This document shows positions 43,196 to 52,787 of a stretch of 63,164 bases of DNA, in pieces. Within the stretch, counting starts at the first letter, position 1. Each line of letters starts with the position of its first letter. The notes beneath the pieces are model-generated. The model had not been told where the DNA came from. It did not search any database and saw only the letters and a list, made by a program, of their open reading frames with translations. The position numbers and the translations under genes are program-made. The DNA is taken from NCBI GenBank assembly GCA_014801945.1, contig JAAVDF010000024.1, positions 14,626 to 77,789 of the forward strand. Reading direction: 5' to 3'. Source of the stretch: Bacteroides sp. (GTDB lineage Bacteria; Bacteroidota; Bacteroidia; Bacteroidales; Muribaculaceae).

Positions 43196-44293
43196 ATGAA
43201 TAATACAAGCAAATTTATAGCACTCTCTCTCTCAGTCCTTCTCGCATCATGTGGTGGCGGAAACAAATGGCATCTTAATGGAACCATCACCGGCCTTTCG
43301 GATGATGACATGGTGGTGCTTGAAGGTAACAATCAGGGTTATTGGTATCCGATGGATACGATCAAAGTCTCCTCAAGCGGATCATATTCCTACAGTCATG
43401 AGGCACAGGGCTATCCTGACATCTATCGTCTGCGCGTAGGTGATAAATCCGTTTATTTCCCCATTGACAGTATTGAGACAGTCACTCTCTCGGCTGAAGC
43501 TCCTGATATCGATACCCGCTATACGCTCTCCGGATCTCCGCAGGCTGCAAATCTTGTGCGTGTGGATAGCCTTATCGTTGCTGCGGCGAAGGATGGCGCG
43601 GCTTCGGCCACTGCGAATGCTGACCTCAAACGTCAGCTCGGACAGATGATCGTCGCAGATCCTGCCGGTATTGTCACCTATTATATTATAAATAAGAGTG
43701 TGGCCGGTAAGCCCCTTTTTAATCCGGCTGTTAAGGATGATCTGAAAATGATTGGTGCTGTGGCCAATGCTTTCAATGAGCGTCGTCCCGAAGATCCGCG
43801 TACTGGCTACCTCCGTCGTCTCTTCCTGTCCAACCGTACCAAAAGCCCGTCACAACCGGAGAATACGAACTTGCCTGTTGCGAATGAAGTCCGCGCGTTT
43901 GACATCAGACTTTTTGACAACACCGGCAAGGAGCATTCGCTTCTCGATGTAACCTCCAAGGGTAATGTGGTCATACTTAATTTCACCGCCTACACTGCTG
44001 ACGGTTCTCCTGCATTCAACATGGCTCTCAACAAGATATATGAAAAATATCACTCACAGGGCCTTGAAATCTTCCAAGTTTCACTTGATAACGATGAATA
44101 TGCATGGAAGCAGACAGCCAAGAATCTTCCTTGGATCACTGTGTTCAATGGTCCTAATGATGGTGACAAGGCTATCCGTGACTACAACGTCGGTTCACTT
44201 CCCGCCATATTTATTTTTGATAGGAATGGTGATGTGGTGGATCGTGTGACAGACATGGCATCTCTTGAATCAGCAGTCAGCCGTCGCATGTGA
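43196..44293 (+). CDS. TlpA-like thioredoxin-fold lipoprotein without active-site cysteines
   Basis: A 365-residue lipoprotein with lipobox LSVLLASC. An N-terminal DUF4369-like beta domain (about 25-120, WHLNGTITGLSDDDMVVLEG) is followed by a helical linker and a thioredoxin-like domain (about 225-365, VANEVRAFDIRLFDNTGKEH, VVILNFTAYTADGSPAFNMA, VGSLPAIFIFDRNGDVVDRV). Where TlpA/ResA proteins have WCxxC, this one has YTADGSPAF near residues 266-274. The only cysteine is the lipidated one, so it cannot act as a disulfide oxidoreductase. The ATG at 43196 is preferred to the in-frame TTG at 43190. tamB follows 93 bp downstream. Confidence 0.87.
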   Translation: MNNTSKFIALSLSVLLASCGGGNKWHLNGTITGLSDDDMVVLEGNNQGYWYPMDTIKVSSSGSYSYSHEAQGYPDIYRLRVGDKSVYFPIDSIETVTLSAEAPDIDTRYTLSGSPQAANLVRVDSLIVAAAKDGAASATANADLKRQLGQMIVADPAGIVTYYIINKSVAGKPLFNPAVKDDLKMIGAVANAFNERRPEDPRTGYLRRLFLSNRTKSPSQPENTNLPVANEVRAFDIRLFDNTGKEHSLLDVTSKGNVVILNFTAYTADGSPAFNMALNKIYEKYHSQGLEIFQVSLDNDEYAWKQTAKNLPWITVFNGPNDGDKAIRDYNVGSLPAIFIFDRNGDVVDRVTDMASLESAVSRRM

Positions 44294-44386
44294 GATCGCG
44301 TTAATGAGGGTTCGCTATGGATATGATTATTTCTGATATCCATCAATGCGACTCGCTTGCCGATTAGATAATTCTCGTAAACTGAC

Positions 44387-47300
44387 GTGAAAACTTTCTA
44401 TAGGATTCTGCGGTTTGTGCTCGTATCTGTGCTCGTGCTGCCTTTGGCAGTACCGCTGATCCTATATGTCTTGCTCTCCTTACCTTCCGTACAGAAATCA
44501 ATCGCACATCGTGCCGAGCATGAGCTTACCGCTCTGCTCGGCACTGATGTGCATTTGGGCGGTGTTACCGTAGCTCCGTTTAACCGCATAGTGCTGACTG
44601 ATGTGTCAGTCAATGATCCTTTTGGTCGTGAGGCTCTCCGGCTCAATCATCTTGGAGCAGGTGTGAGTATATGGGAAAGTTTATGGACCAGACGCCCGGT
44701 AATATCTTACGTTGAACTCATAGATCTTAACCTTGCGATATATAAACCTACGCAGGACGCACCCTTGAACATACAGCCGATTATCGAGCGGTTTAAGTCA
44801 GATGGAAAAAACGGTCCTTCAACCTTTGACCTTGCGGTAAATCTGGTGGTTATCCGTCGCAGTAAAATGAGTTACGACGTTCTTGATGCTGCTCCTGCGG
44901 ATTCCGGACATTTTGATCGGAATCATGTTCTGGTGACAGGATTGAGGGCCGACCTGAGTGCCCCGGAGATATCCAATGATAAGTTGTATGTGGATATTAA
45001 ACGTCTCGGAGCGTCCGAACGTTCCGGATTGAAACTACGCGAGCTGACAGCCACGGTATTTGCGGATACGGCGGATATGGATGTGAGTAATTTTATGGTT
45101 GAGCTCGGAAATTCCCGCATAGCTTTCAATGATTTTACCATAGCTTCACCTCTTGGAAAGAATTTTGCCGTTACAGACTTGCTGCACTCATCCCTTGAGA
45201 CACTTCCGGATACTTATATCATGTTTTCGGATCTCAGTCCCTTTGTCAATGGGCTGGCTGACATCAATGAGCGTGTCGATATAGAATTTGAGATAGGGGG
45301 TCATGCCGACAGTCTGCTTCTTCATAGATTCATGCTTGAAATGCATGAAGGAGATACGCGTTTCAGTGCCCACGGTGTGATTCGTGATCTTACCCGTGGA
45401 AAGGATTCGGTCGCAGTTGATCTCCGGCGGGTGAATCTTGTGGTTAATGTCCCGTCTTTACTTGCTGTCCTTGCTTCACCATCAAATCCCTTCCATTCTC
45501 ACAGTAAGGGTCTTTCATCACTCAAGGCTCTCGGAAATATTGATCTTCTTGGCGATCTGGCCTTTACACCGGGAAGTCTTGATTTCAACGGATCACTTGA
45601 TTCAGAGTGCGGGAATATAGATATTGATTGTGGAGTGTATCGTCCCCGGCCTAAGAGCCCGTTGCGTATCGACGGACGTGCCAGCACTGTTTCTTTTGAC
45701 CCGTCCGCCTTGTCACCGCAACTTGCTCGTCTTACCAAGATCGCTTTTGACATTCATGGAGATGTGACTGTCGTGAAGCCGAATGATATCTCCGGCGAGG
45801 TGCATATCGTTGTGCCGGAGGTGGAATGGAACGGCTATGAATTTACGGATATTTCAGCCAACGCAGTATTTTTAGGCAGCAGGTTTGAGATGGATGCGTC
45901 CTCTTCGTCCCCGTATCTTGATTTTACTCTAAACGGAGGAGCGGAATTTAAGGGTGACCATCCATTGAATGAATTTTATGCGGATATCCGTAATTTTTCC
46001 CTCACGCCTTTCATAAGCAAAGGGGCTATGCGTGACTATAAGCTTGCATGTGATATTGACGTATCTGTCTCAGGCCGTAATCCGGACACTATGACCGGTT
46101 GGGTCAAGGTAGGGGATATCGTGCTGAATGGTCCTGACGATAAGACTTTGCGTATCCCTTATGCCGAACTTGAGGCTGCCGGTGGAGATTCCATACGTTC
46201 GGTCACGTTGCGCACGCCGCAGGCCGATGCCGATCTGAAAGGTGTTTTCAGTCTCAAGACCATCGGTAAGGACATATCCCAGATCATATCATCAGTTTAT
46301 CCGGCTCTTATCCCTCAGGTTGAGAGTGAATTGAATCCGATCGACTGCAAACTCGACATTAAGATAAAGGAAGATACAAGCCTTTCACGCTTTTTCAAAC
46401 TCCCGGTCGATTTCATATATCCTGTGACGTTAAGTTCAACGGCTAAGGGTGGTGATAATCCTATGCTCGGACTGTCCGTGGATATGCCTTTCCTAAGAAA
46501 TAAGGATAAACTTATCGAGGAAAGCAATGTATCGTTGCTGATTGACGGTAAGGAGCGAGAGATGCACTTTACAGCCCATACATCTGTCCCGACAAAGGAC
46601 GGAATGCTTGACCTCGACATATTCTCACAGGGAGTGCCAGATTCATTGCTGACCGATATTTCATGGGTAGTCGATAGGAAAAATGAATTTAAAGGTAATC
46701 TGAATTTTTCTACGTCGTTCAGTCGTGACGAGGATAATGCGTCATTGCTGACCGATATAGCGATCAACTCCTCGCGTATGGTCTTCAATGATTCAGCATG
46801 GACCGTCAATCCTGCCACAATCAATATTGCCCCCGGCAGAATAGAGGTGAATAATTTTAGTGGTGGACGTGGTGGGCAGTCCATAAGTATAAATGGAGTG
46901 GCATCAACTGATTCAACCGATCTACTTGTGCTGAAGCTCAAGGATATAGATCTGGATTATATTTTCGAAAGTCTTAATCTGAGCGATGCCGTGCAGTTCG
47001 GTGGTCGTGCCACAGGTGATTTCTATGGATTGACATTGCTCTCGCCGCAACCTATTCTTTATACCCCCCGGTTGAATGTCAAAGGATTGAAATATAACCG
47101 ATGTGTGATGGGCGATGGTGAGATTCGCTCCCGCTGGGACAATCCGAGCAAAAGTATCATGATCAACGCGACGATTACCCAGCCGGAAAGTGGCGACGCA
47201 TCCCTTGTGGATGGTTACATCAGACCTACTACCGAAGAACTTGATTTTAAATTCTCGGCTAATAATGCTCCGGTGGGATTTATGGCTCCGTTCATGTCCG

Positions 47301-49003
47301 CGTTCACTTCCAAGGTGTCAGGCTCGGTGTCGGGCGACGCTCATCTCTACGGAACTTTCAAGAATATAGATATGTCCGGTGATATTTTCGTCAAGGATCT
47401 ATCTCTGAAGCTTGATTTTACCAATGTCACATATACGGCTACTGACAGCGTTCACATTCGTCCCGGACGTATAGAGTTCAACGATATAAAACTTACTGAC
47501 CGATACGGCAAGCAGGCATCATTGAGCGGATATGTGGCACACAACTATTTCCATGATGCATCCTTCCAGTTCCGGGTTACTGATGCAAAGGATTTCCTCG
47601 TTTATGACATAAAGGAGAATCAGACGGATGATCCGTGGTATGGTAAAATTTTTGGAAACGGAGGTGCGACTGTGACCGGTCTTCCCGGAAAAGTTGATAT
47701 AGACGTGGATATGTCAACTGCTGCAGATTCACGTTTCACGTTTGTGCTTAGCGATTCGGAGCAAGCGGTGGATTATAATTTCATCACTCTGCGTGACCGC
47801 GACAAAGGCAGGAAAGACTCCATCGCTGCCCTTGACCCCACTCCATTGGTGATCCGTCAACTGAAGGAACGCATCAAGCATGAAGAGGAGGGAGCCCCGT
47901 CAGTCTATACGATGACTTTTAAGGTCGGAATAACTCCTAATGCCACTATCAATCTGCTTATGGATCCTGTCGGCGGTGACAAGATCACGGCTTACGGTAG
48001 TGGTAATCTACGCATGACGTATTCTTCTGACGGTGATCTGCGGATGTATGGTGAATACACGATCAATCGCGGGGACTACAACTTCACTCTTCAGGATATA
48101 ATCATCAAGGAGTTCAACATCCGTGAGGGAAGCCGCATCACTTTCCTCGGTGATCCATACGCGGCTCAGCTTGACATCACGGCCTCCTATACAGTCAACG
48201 CTAATCTTAGCGATCTTGACGAATCATTCCTTGAGGACCGTGAACTGAACCGCACGAATGTGCGTGTTGATGCGCTTATGTTTGTCCGCGGTGACATCCG
48301 TCAGCCTGACATAACATTTGATCTTGAATTTCCAAGTCTGACGCAGGACATCTACCGTAAAGTCAGATCCATTGTCTCGACAGAGGATATGATGAATCGT
48401 CAGATAATCTATCTACTTGCGCTCAATAAGTTCTATACCCCTGACTATATGACAGGTACGCATGGCAATGAGTTGGTGTCAGTCGCATCTTCCACGCTCT
48501 CGTCCCGTTTGGGATCCATGCTCGGTCAGCTTAGTGATAACTGGAGTATCGCTCCGGCCATCCGTAGTGACCGTGGTGACTTCTCGGATGTTGAGGTCGA
48601 TGTGGCCTTGTCCAGCAATCTGCTTAACAATCGTCTGCTTTTCAACGGTAATCTTGGCTATCGTGACAAATCGCTTAACAATAATAGTTTCATAGGTGAT
48701 TTTGACATCCGTTATCTGCTCAATCGTTCCGGATCGGTACAGCTGAAGGCTTATAACCGTTACAATGATCAGAATTACTATCTAAAAAGCGCGCTGACCA
48801 CTCAGGGTGTGGGAATTGTGTTTAAACGGGATTTTGATAATCTGTTTTCATTCTTCCGAAGAAAATCCAGAAATAAGACAGGGGAAAGCAAGACCACCAA
48901 GGAAGATGGAGAGGCCACATCAGTCAAAACTGATAGTGTGCCGGAAAAACGGAAGCGAATCTCTGCCGACAGTATTTTTGAAAGCAGGAGTGCTGAAAAA
49001 TAA
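44387..49003 (+). CDS. tamB: TamB-like translocation and assembly module protein
   Basis: A 1538-residue protein with one N-terminal membrane anchor (about 8-32, LVSVLVLPLAVPLILYVLLS), a very long beta-rich periplasmic region and a C-terminal DUF490 domain (about 1170-1470, with ITAYGSGNLRMTYSSDGDLR and YTINRGDYNFTLQDIIIKEF). TamB-family proteins bridge the inner and outer membranes and are implicated in barrel assembly and phospholipid transport. The tail after about 1480 is basic and unconserved. The start codon is GTG at 44387. The usual Bacteroidetes neighbour tsaD is not here. Confidence 0.92.
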   Translation: MKTFYRILRFVLVSVLVLPLAVPLILYVLLSLPSVQKSIAHRAEHELTALLGTDVHLGGVTVAPFNRIVLTDVSVNDPFGREALRLNHLGAGVSIWESLWTRRPVISYVELIDLNLAIYKPTQDAPLNIQPIIERFKSDGKNGPSTFDLAVNLVVIRRSKMSYDVLDAAPADSGHFDRNHVLVTGLRADLSAPEISNDKLYVDIKRLGASERSGLKLRELTATVFADTADMDVSNFMVELGNSRIAFNDFTIASPLGKNFAVTDLLHSSLETLPDTYIMFSDLSPFVNGLADINERVDIEFEIGGHADSLLLHRFMLEMHEGDTRFSAHGVIRDLTRGKDSVAVDLRRVNLVVNVPSLLAVLASPSNPFHSHSKGLSSLKALGNIDLLGDLAFTPGSLDFNGSLDSECGNIDIDCGVYRPRPKSPLRIDGRASTVSFDPSALSPQLARLTKIAFDIHGDVTVVKPNDISGEVHIVVPEVEWNGYEFTDISANAVFLGSRFEMDASSSSPYLDFTLNGGAEFKGDHPLNEFYADIRNFSLTPFISKGAMRDYKLACDIDVSVSGRNPDTMTGWVKVGDIVLNGPDDKTLRIPYAELEAAGGDSIRSVTLRTPQADADLKGVFSLKTIGKDISQIISSVYPALIPQVESELNPIDCKLDIKIKEDTSLSRFFKLPVDFIYPVTLSSTAKGGDNPMLGLSVDMPFLRNKDKLIEESNVSLLIDGKEREMHFTAHTSVPTKDGMLDLDIFSQGVPDSLLTDISWVVDRKNEFKGNLNFSTSFSRDEDNASLLTDIAINSSRMVFNDSAWTVNPATINIAPGRIEVNNFSGGRGGQSISINGVASTDSTDLLVLKLKDIDLDYIFESLNLSDAVQFGGRATGDFYGLTLLSPQPILYTPRLNVKGLKYNRCVMGDGEIRSRWDNPSKSIMINATITQPESGDASLVDGYIRPTTEELDFKFSANNAPVGFMAPFMSAFTSKVSGSVSGDAHLYGTFKNIDMSGDIFVKDLSLKLDFTNVTYTATDSVHIRPGRIEFNDIKLTDRYGKQASLSGYVAHNYFHDASFQFRVTDAKDFLVYDIKENQTDDPWYGKIFGNGGATVTGLPGKVDIDVDMSTAADSRFTFVLSDSEQAVDYNFITLRDRDKGRKDSIAALDPTPLVIRQLKERIKHEEEGAPSVYTMTFKVGITPNATINLLMDPVGGDKITAYGSGNLRMTYSSDGDLRMYGEYTINRGDYNFTLQDIIIKEFNIREGSRITFLGDPYAAQLDITASYTVNANLSDLDESFLEDRELNRTNVRVDALMFVRGDIRQPDITFDLEFPSLTQDIYRKVRSIVSTEDMMNRQIIYLLALNKFYTPDYMTGTHGNELVSVASSTLSSRLGSMLGQLSDNWSIAPAIRSDRGDFSDVEVDVALSSNLLNNRLLFNGNLGYRDKSLNNNSFIGDFDIRYLLNRSGSVQLKAYNRYNDQNYYLKSALTTQGVGIVFKRDFDNLFSFFRRKSRNKTGESKTTKEDGEATSVKTDSVPEKRKRISADSIFESRSAEK

Positions 49004-49132
49004 TGCGGCCAAGTGAAAAAAATAGCTTTCGGACTGTAACGTTCCGGCTATCTCTTACGTCTATTATATAATTATGCCGGATCTCTCCACCCGGATAGAA
49101 ACAAATCAATTAAACTATCAATATCACTCGTT

Positions 49133-52100
49133 ATGAGAAAAAGTATCGTATCTCTGGCACTGATCGCCGCTTCCGCGATGGGAGCTGCGGCAGCCCCGCT
49201 ATGGCTGCGTAATGTAGCTATTTCTCCTGACGGCTCGACAATTGCTTTTACCTATAAGGGAAACATCTATACTGTTCCCGTAAAGGGGGGAGAGGCTCGT
49301 CAGCTGACTTCGGGCAGTAGTTATAACACGACTCCGGTATGGAGTCCGGATGGATCTAAGATCGCTTTCGGAAGTGATCGTGAAGGTTCTATGGACGTTT
49401 TCGTGGTCAATAGTCGTGGAGGTGTCCCCAAACGTCTCACCACTAATTCTGGTAATGAGACGCCTCTGACTTTCAAGGACAATAACCACGTACTGTTCAC
49501 CACCTCTGTTCTTCCTGCACCCGGAGCGGCTCAGGCCGGTTTCACCCAGCAGGTCTATAGTGTGGATCTTGAAGGCCACCGTCCTGAGATGTTCGTATCA
49601 CTCACCATGCCTTCAATGAGCATCGGTCGTGACGGTCGTGTGCTTTATCATGACAAGAAGGGTGTGGAGAATATATGGCGTAAGCATGAACGCTCATCTG
49701 GCACTTCTGATATCTGGCTCATGGATAAAGGTAAGCATACCAAACTTACTGATTTCAACGGCCATGATCTGAACCCTGTGTGGGCTCCCGATGGATCATT
49801 TTATTTCGTAAGTGAGGAGGATGGGACACTCAATATCTACAAACGTTCCATTGACGGTAAGCAGAAAAAGCAGCTTACGTCGTTCACCACCCATCCCGTG
49901 CGCTCGCTTTCCGCTTCGAATAATGGCACTCTCGCCTTCAGCTGGGATGGTGAGATCTATACCATGAATGAGAATGGCAAGCCGCAGAAAGTCAATGTTG
50001 AGATCATCACCGATGAATATGCCTCGCCGTTGGAGAAATCACTCCGTCGTTCGGGTGCTTCGAGCATAGCGGTGTCGCCCGACGGTGAATCCGTGGCCTT
50101 CATTCTCCGTGGCGATGTCTATGTAACTTCAACCGAGTATAACACGACGCGCCGTATCACCGACACCCCCGCGCAGGAACGCGCCGTCGATTTCGCTCCT
50201 GATGGCCGCAGTCTTGTTTATGACAGCGATCGTGACGGTATCTGGCAACTCTTTACTACTGAAATCAAAGATCCGTCCGAGAAATCCATCCTCTATGCGA
50301 CTGAGCTTGTCGAAAAACCGCTCTATAAGAGTGATAAGCCCGCATTTTTCCCTGACTACAGTCCCGATGGAAAGAAAGTTGCTTTCCTTGAGGATCGTAC
50401 GACGCTTAGGATTCTCGATCTGAAGAGCAAGAAAGTCACCACCGCACTCGATGGTAAGTATAATTACAGCTATCAGGATGGTGATGTCGGCTTTGAGTGG
50501 GGTCCTGACAGCAATTGGCTTCTTATCGACTATATAGGTGTCGGCGGATGGAACAACTCAGATATCGCGCTTGTCAAGGCTGATGGTAGTGAGGTGATCA
50601 ATCTCACTGAGAGTGGCTACAGCAACGGTAACCCCCAATGGGTATTGGACGGTAAGGCTGTTGCCTACACCACCGGCAAGTATGGCTACAAGAGCCACGG
50701 AAGCTGGGGCAACGAGAGCGACGTGCTTCTAATGTTCCTTGACGGTGAGGCTTATGACCGCTTCAACATGACGGAGGAGGAAATCAAGCTTGCCGAAAAA
50801 GCTGAAAAGGAAAAGAAGGACAGTGACAACAAGGACAAGGCCGACAAGAAAGATTCTAAAAAGGATTCAAAGAAAGGCAAAAAGGATGGCAAGGATAAGG
50901 CAGATGGAGATAAGGATGAGAAAGCTGACAAGAAGAAAGATGATGTCAAGCCTCTCACGTTTGAACTTGCTGACCGCCGTCACCGCCTGAGCCGTCTTAC
51001 CGGTTCGTCATCGAAACTCGGTGCTTACTACGTGTCGCCGAAGGCCGACAAACTCTATTATGTAGCTTCAAGTCCCGACGGACGTTCGCTCTACGAACGT
51101 GATCTCAAGGAGGGCGATACTAAAATTCTTGCAAAAGGCCTTAGTGCATGGGGCATGACTCCTGACAAGGATGGCAAGAATATCTTCGTCATGGATCGCA
51201 GTGGTATCAAGAAAGTCAATCTTGCATCCGGTAAGCAGGAGCCTGTCTCATTCGAGGCTGAATACACTCATCGCCCTTCTGATGAACGCAATTATATCTA
51301 CAGTCACATGTGGCGTCAGGTGCTCGACAAGTTCTATGACAAGAATCTCCACGGTGTGGATTGGGCCAAGTATCGTGACGAGTATGGTAAATTCCTCCCT
51401 TACATCAACAACAACTACGACTTTGCCATCCTCCTGAGCGAGATCCTCGGTGAGCTTAATGCCTCGCATACAGGAGGTGGTTATCGTCCCTACGGCAAAG
51501 CCATGTCAACCTCAAGTCTCGGTGCTTTCTATGATGAAAGCTACAAGGGCGATGGTCTGAAAGTAGCCGAAGTCATCCAGCGCGGTCCTCTGTCTGCCAA
51601 AAGTGTAGGTATAGAGCCGGGTGATATTATCCTTGCCATCAATGACTCTGTTATTCTTGCCGGTCAGGATTATTTCCCTCTGCTTGAAGGAAAGTCAAAG
51701 GTCAAACTTGACGTGAAGAAGCGCAACGGTGACAAGAAAACCGTCTATGCAAAGGCCACAAATCAAGGCAATATCCGCTCGCTTCTCTATGACCGTTGGG
51801 TAGAGCGTAATGAGCATATCGTTGACAGTGTTTCGGGCGGCCGTATCGGTTACGTTCATGTCGAAGGCATGGATGGTGCAAGCTTCAGCGAAGTCTATGA
51901 CCGTCTGCTCGGCAAGTTCCGCAATTGTGACGCAGTGGTTGTTGATACCCGTCATAATGGTGGCGGATGGCTTCATAACGACCTTGCGCTTCTTCTCGGA
52001 GGTAAGGAATATGTACGCTTCAGTCCTCGCGGACAGTATATAGGTACCGAGCCATTCTCTCAGTGGACCAAACCGTCGGTAATGCTCGTCGATGAGAGCA

Positions 52101-52399
52101 ACTACAGTGATGCCCACGGATCGCCTTACGTCTATCAGACATTGAAGATCGGAGACGTTGTCGGAGCTCCTGTCCCCGGAACAATGACAGCCGTATGGTG
52201 GGAGACACAGATTGATCCTACTCTTTTCTTTGGTATTCCTCAGGTGACATCGCTTGATATCAACGGTGAGGTACTTGAGAATAAGCAGCTCAATCCAGAT
52301 GTCCTTATCTACAACACTCCCGAAAATGTACTCAACGGTGTAGATGATCAGCTCATCGGCGCAACCAAACATCTCATGAAAAAGACCGCTAAAAAGTAA
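49133..52399 (+). CDS. tricorn-type S41 serine protease
   Basis: A 1088-residue exported protease (signal peptide MRKSIVSLALIAASAMGAAA). The N-terminal half is a PD40/WD40-like beta-propeller array (about 22-540; repeats such as TPVWSPDGSKIAFGSDREG). A Lys/Asp/Glu-rich insert runs from about 547 to 606. A second propeller-like part and a tricorn C1 domain follow, then PDZ (about 800-870, VGIEPGDIILAINDSV) and the S41 domain. Candidate catalytic residues are Ser778-His779 (NASHTGGG) and Ser992 (NYSDAHGSPY). It probably degrades peptides in the periplasm. It lies 129 bp after tamB and is followed by a strong terminator. Confidence 0.93.
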   Translation: MRKSIVSLALIAASAMGAAAAPLWLRNVAISPDGSTIAFTYKGNIYTVPVKGGEARQLTSGSSYNTTPVWSPDGSKIAFGSDREGSMDVFVVNSRGGVPKRLTTNSGNETPLTFKDNNHVLFTTSVLPAPGAAQAGFTQQVYSVDLEGHRPEMFVSLTMPSMSIGRDGRVLYHDKKGVENIWRKHERSSGTSDIWLMDKGKHTKLTDFNGHDLNPVWAPDGSFYFVSEEDGTLNIYKRSIDGKQKKQLTSFTTHPVRSLSASNNGTLAFSWDGEIYTMNENGKPQKVNVEIITDEYASPLEKSLRRSGASSIAVSPDGESVAFILRGDVYVTSTEYNTTRRITDTPAQERAVDFAPDGRSLVYDSDRDGIWQLFTTEIKDPSEKSILYATELVEKPLYKSDKPAFFPDYSPDGKKVAFLEDRTTLRILDLKSKKVTTALDGKYNYSYQDGDVGFEWGPDSNWLLIDYIGVGGWNNSDIALVKADGSEVINLTESGYSNGNPQWVLDGKAVAYTTGKYGYKSHGSWGNESDVLLMFLDGEAYDRFNMTEEEIKLAEKAEKEKKDSDNKDKADKKDSKKDSKKGKKDGKDKADGDKDEKADKKKDDVKPLTFELADRRHRLSRLTGSSSKLGAYYVSPKADKLYYVASSPDGRSLYERDLKEGDTKILAKGLSAWGMTPDKDGKNIFVMDRSGIKKVNLASGKQEPVSFEAEYTHRPSDERNYIYSHMWRQVLDKFYDKNLHGVDWAKYRDEYGKFLPYINNNYDFAILLSEILGELNASHTGGGYRPYGKAMSTSSLGAFYDESYKGDGLKVAEVIQRGPLSAKSVGIEPGDIILAINDSVILAGQDYFPLLEGKSKVKLDVKKRNGDKKTVYAKATNQGNIRSLLYDRWVERNEHIVDSVSGGRIGYVHVEGMDGASFSEVYDRLLGKFRNCDAVVVDTRHNGGGWLHNDLALLLGGKEYVRFSPRGQYIGTEPFSQWTKPSVMLVDESNYSDAHGSPYVYQTLKIGDVVGAPVPGTMTAVWWETQIDPTLFFGIPQVTSLDINGEVLENKQLNPDVLIYNTPENVLNGVDDQLIGATKHLMKKTAKK

Positions 52400-52420
52400 C
52401 GGTACGACGCCAACTGACAA

Positions 52421-52475
52421 AAAGGCATCAATAATTGACCTTACGAAATTATGGTCAATTATTGATGCCTTTTTT
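52421..52475 (+). terminator. intrinsic terminator after the tricorn-type protease
   Basis: AAAGGCATCAATAATTGACC (52421-52440) pairs with its complement starting at 52453 (GGTCAATTATTGATGCCTTT), followed by TTTTTTG. A long perfect stem with a T-run. Confidence 0.9.
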
Positions 52476-52576
52476 GTTGCATATATTCCATTAAAAATGT
52501 GCTTTGTGTGTGCTTTTGTTGCTTATTGTAAAAAAATAAACCCCTTAAAACTCAATGAGTTAAAAGGGTTTTTGTG

Positions 52577-52648
52577 TACCTCGGAGGGGAATCGAACCCC
52601 TATCTGAAAATTAGGAATTTCCCATTCTATCCGTTGAACTACCAAGGC
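52577..52648 (-). tRNA. tRNA-Arg(CCT)
   Basis: A 72-nt cloverleaf on the minus strand: acceptor GCCTTGG/CCGAGGT, D-arm GTTC/GAAT, anticodon stem GGAAA/TTTTC with loop TTCCTAA (anticodon CCT, reading AGG), T-arm AGGGG-TTCGATT-CCCCT and discriminator A. CCA is not encoded. Confidence 0.95.
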
Positions 52649-52787
52649 TGATATCGGAATGTGTAGTGCAAAGTTAAGAATTTTTGTAGAATCTGCAAAA
52701 ATTAAGATTTAAGATTGTTTTTTCTCTGCACTGATACAAAGAGATTGGAAGGGATGTTATCCGTATGTCCTGTATTTTGTCCGTAAG

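Larger units (their letters stand above)
52400..52787. other. gap between the tricorn-type protease and the sensor kinase
   Basis: It contains the terminator (52421-52475) and tRNA-Arg (52577-52648). The remaining bases are AT-rich, with no gene seen. Confidence 0.6.
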
